This document shows, one piece after another, positions 13,756 through 15,410 of a stretch of DNA of 15,410 nucleotides (positions are counted from its first letter, which is position 1; each line of letters starts with the position of its first letter). Below the pieces are notes generated by a model, which was not told where the DNA came from, made no database searches, and saw only the letters and a program-made list of their open reading frames with translations. The DNA lies in the NCBI GenBank assembly GCA_016875255.1, contig VGRU01000062.1, positions 1 to 15,410 of the forward strand, in the 5' to 3' direction. The DNA comes from Deltaproteobacteria bacterium. GTDB lineage: Bacteria > Desulfobacterota > BSN033 > UBA1163. The translations under genes were made by a program, and so were the position numbers.

Positions 13756-14427
13756 ATGAAGACCACAAATAGGCTATTTAAAGATGCCATTTACGAGCAG
13801 TTTGCCCGAATTGGGAAGGCTGTTTCAAGCCCTAAAAGGCTTGAGCTCCTTGATCTTCTCTGCCAGGGGGAAAGGACAGTCGAGGTCTTAGCCAAGGAGG
13901 CCGGGATATCATTTGCAAATGCTTCTCAGCATTTGCAAATCCTTCGATCCGCGCATCTGATCGAATCTGAAAAAAGGGGTCAATTTGTGACCTATCGACT
14001 TACTGATCAGGCGGTTTGTGATTTTTTTCTTGCAATGCGTGTCCTTGCGGAGAGGGAGTTGGCGGAAGTGGAACAGATTAAACGTCGATTTCTCGAAGGA
14101 AAAGAGGGATTGGAACCAGTAAATCGTGAGTCTCTAATAGAGAGGGTAAAAGAGGGGAAAGTAGTTGTCCTGGATGTTCGGCCGGTGGAGGAGTTTTTGG
14201 CCGGGCACATCCCTGGAGCTGTCTCAATTCCTCTTGAAGAAATAGAGCAGAAATTGTCTGAACTGCCAAAGGATCAGGAAATTGTGGCTTACTGCAGAGG
14301 GCCCTACTGCGTTCTTGCTATCCGGGCGGTTGAAATTCTTCGTGAAAAAGGATTCCATGCGTTTCGGATGGAGGAAGGAGTCCAGGATTGGCGCGCCTTG
14401 GGTTTTCCTGTGGCTGTAGGAAAATAA
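13756..14427 (+). CDS. ArsR-family regulator fused to a rhodanese domain
   Basis: A 223-aa two-domain protein. Residues about 10-105 are an ArsR-type winged helix: SSPKRLELLDLL (24-35), recognition region AKEAGISFANASQHLQILR (46-64) and wing ESEKRGQFVTYRLT (70-83). Residues about 122-220 are a rhodanese domain: VVLDVRPVEEFLAGHIPGAVSIP (137-159), active-site loop YCRGPYCV (179-186) with C180 the likely persulfide-carrying Cys and C185 a second Cys (CX4C), and closing WRALGFPV. The natural reading is a transcription factor that senses sulfane sulfur or redox state by its rhodanese loop. Extra cysteines C36 and C88 in the DNA-binding part could take part. AGAGGA (13742-13747 region) precedes the ATG. 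It lies 31 nt upstream of the selenoprotein gene, whose rhodanese loop has the same spacing, so it probably controls it. Confidence 0.93.
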   Translation: MKTTNRLFKDAIYEQFARIGKAVSSPKRLELLDLLCQGERTVEVLAKEAGISFANASQHLQILRSAHLIESEKRGQFVTYRLTDQAVCDFFLAMRVLAERELAEVEQIKRRFLEGKEGLEPVNRESLIERVKEGKVVVLDVRPVEEFLAGHIPGAVSIPLEEIEQKLSELPKDQEIVAYCRGPYCVLAIRAVEILREKGFHAFRMEEGVQDWRALGFPVAVGK

Positions 14428-14430
14428 TTC

Positions 14431-14443
14431 ATGATCAGATCAT
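14431..14443. promoter_or_regulatory. Perfect 13-nt palindrome between the regulator and selenoprotein genes
   Basis: ATGATC-A-GATCAT is an exact inverted repeat with a single central base, in the 31-nt gap just before the ribosome binding site GGAGGAG (14445-14451). It could be an operator or a weak hairpin affecting translation of the downstream gene; it could also be chance. Confidence 0.35.
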
Positions 14444-14458
14444 CGGAGGAGACTTATC

Positions 14459-15410
14459 ATGAAACACTTAAGAAATATTATGTTAGCCCTTATATCCATT
14501 GGCATGGCTCTTGGGTATCTCAGTTTCACTCGCCCGAATATAAACCCAAAAGAGACTACCTGGGATGAGATTTTCATCGATGCCCAAAAAGGGGGGTACA
14601 AGGTCGTCACCACGGAGCAATTGCGGGAACTTTATATTGACAACAAGTTGGAAAAACCCCTCCTGATTGATACCCGGCAGGATTGGGAATACCGGGCAGG
14701 ACATATCAAGGGCGCCATCAATTTTCCGATGGAGCCGACCTGGTGGGCAAGGTGGTGGAAAGCAGGCGAATTAAAAACACTTCTTGGGCCTGATAAAGAT
14801 TGGCCCATCATATTTTATTGAGCCGGCTTAGCTTGAGTCCGTAGCGACACAGCAGCCAGGGTGGCTGTTAAACTCGGTTATAAAAATGTTTATCGTGATC
14901 CGAGAGGTTACCCGGATTGGCAACAACTCGGTCTTCCCGTAGAAACATCTCCCCTGAAATTTTTTGAAATCGATTCCGCCTCAAAGCCGCCGTTCCCCCT
15001 TTACGGATGGGGCATGGTCTGGGCCCTTCTCGGCATCTTTGCCGGTGGGATGGCCCTCAACCTGACTCCCTGTGTGTACCCGTTCATTCCGATTACCCTG
15101 TCCTATTTTGGAGGACAGGCTGGAGCCCGGAGTCAGAGAAGACTCATTCTTCAAGGGTTCTATTATCTGTTAGGTCTGGCCGCCACGAATTCCGCACTTG
15201 GTGTGGCAGCGGCCTTAACAGGGGAACTCATGGGAGCTGTGCTTCAACATCCGGTTGCCCTCCTGTTTATTTCAGCCATCCTGATATTTTTTGCAAGCAG
15301 TCTCTTCGGGTTCTGGGAATTGCGCCTTCCCGGCAACCTGATTCAATTCGCCTCGAAATCCTATACGGGTTACTTTGGAGCCCTTTTCATGGGGCTGACC
15401 CTCGGATTGG
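14459..15410 (+). CDS. Double-selenocysteine rhodanese fused to a DsbD/CcdA-type membrane domain (partial, runs off the window)
   Basis: Conventional reading stops at UGA 14819-14821 after 120 aa, in mid-domain. The same frame continues to the end of the window (317 codons) with only one other stop, UGA 14834-14836. Read as selenocysteine these give IIFY-U121-AGLA-U126-VRSD, matching the CX4C rhodanese loop AYCRGPYCVLAI of the adjacent regulator; the rest also aligns (W154-QQLGLPV against WRALGFPV). Domains: signal anchor at residues about 6-24; rhodanese about 50-162 with LLIDTRQDWEYRAGHIKGAINFP (68-90); then from about 183 membrane helices with the DsbD motif LNLTPCVYPFIPITLSYFGG (200-219), C205 being the counterpart of the first redox Cys of DsbD. 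The rhodanese is predicted periplasmic. A SECIS-like hairpin follows. GGAGGAG gives a strong start. Likely role: moving electrons across the inner membrane for a selenium-based sulfur-transfer or reductase reaction in the envelope. Confidence 0.86.
14851..14869 (+). promoter_or_regulatory. Bacterial SECIS-like element
   Basis: Inside the coding frame, AGCAGCC (14851-14857) pairs with GGCTGTT (14863-14869), one G-T pair, around the 5-nt loop AGGGT. Bacterial SECIS elements lie just after the Sec UGA, with a guanine among the first loop bases and the loop about 16-37 nt after the codon. Here the loop begins 21 nt after the second UGA and 36 nt after the first. GAGT (14835-14838) and ACTC (14872-14875) could close a lower stem with a large asymmetric bulge. 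No equally clear hairpin was seen for the first UGA alone, so one element may serve both. Confidence 0.68.

Noticed and set aside
14459..14821. A complete 120-aa protein ending at UGA 14819
   Set aside because: The stop cuts a rhodanese domain right at the catalytic position, and the same frame continues with the rest of the domain and a membrane domain. Selenocysteine decoding explains it better than a short gene or a pseudogene.

Overview
The window looks like chromosome from a Gram-negative, probably anaerobic bacterium. Lnt implies an outer membrane with lipoproteins. A DUF2284 metal-binding protein, an acyl-CoA dehydrogenase, an apparent selenoprotein and dispersed G/C-rich palindromes together suggest Desulfobacterota (old 'Deltaproteobacteria') or a close relative. 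That placement is an inference from gene content, not from a phylogeny.

Layout. Positions 1-590 are the end of an rRNA operon: the 23S 3' end, a spacer that folds on itself, 5S, and a strong terminator. Positions 671-3084 hold three plus-strand genes: an acyl-CoA dehydrogenase, an uncharacterised Cys-containing protein and a DUF2284 protein. The last two are separated by a REP-like element, and the DUF2284 gene is followed by a structured palindrome. Positions 3182-6959 are a more A/T-rich accessory block. It holds a VapBC-type toxin-antitoxin pair behind a consensus promoter, then an operon of unknown function: a small zinc-ribbon protein, a membrane-anchored protein, and a large protein with a Rossmann-like domain and about four S1 domains. 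The last two are in the same frame and separated by a single TAA, so they may be one interrupted gene.

From 7128 the content is ordinary again: a DJ-1/PfpI protein (+), an MFS transporter (-), a DUF1846 protein (-), a transglutaminase-like protein (+), a secreted six-cysteine protein overlapping and downstream of lnt (both -), and then, divergent from lnt, an ArsR-rhodanese regulator.

The most notable locus is the right end. The gene after the ArsR-rhodanese regulator seems to stop after 120 codons, but the frame is interrupted only by two UGA codons. These fall exactly where the rhodanese active-site loop should have two cysteines (CX4C, as in the neighbouring regulator). A SECIS-like hairpin with a G-rich apical loop follows the second UGA at 21 nt. 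The frame then runs through the rest of the rhodanese into a DsbD/CcdA-type membrane domain and off the window. I read this as a double-selenocysteine, membrane-anchored rhodanese fused to a transmembrane electron-transfer domain, under a regulator that carries its own rhodanese sensor.
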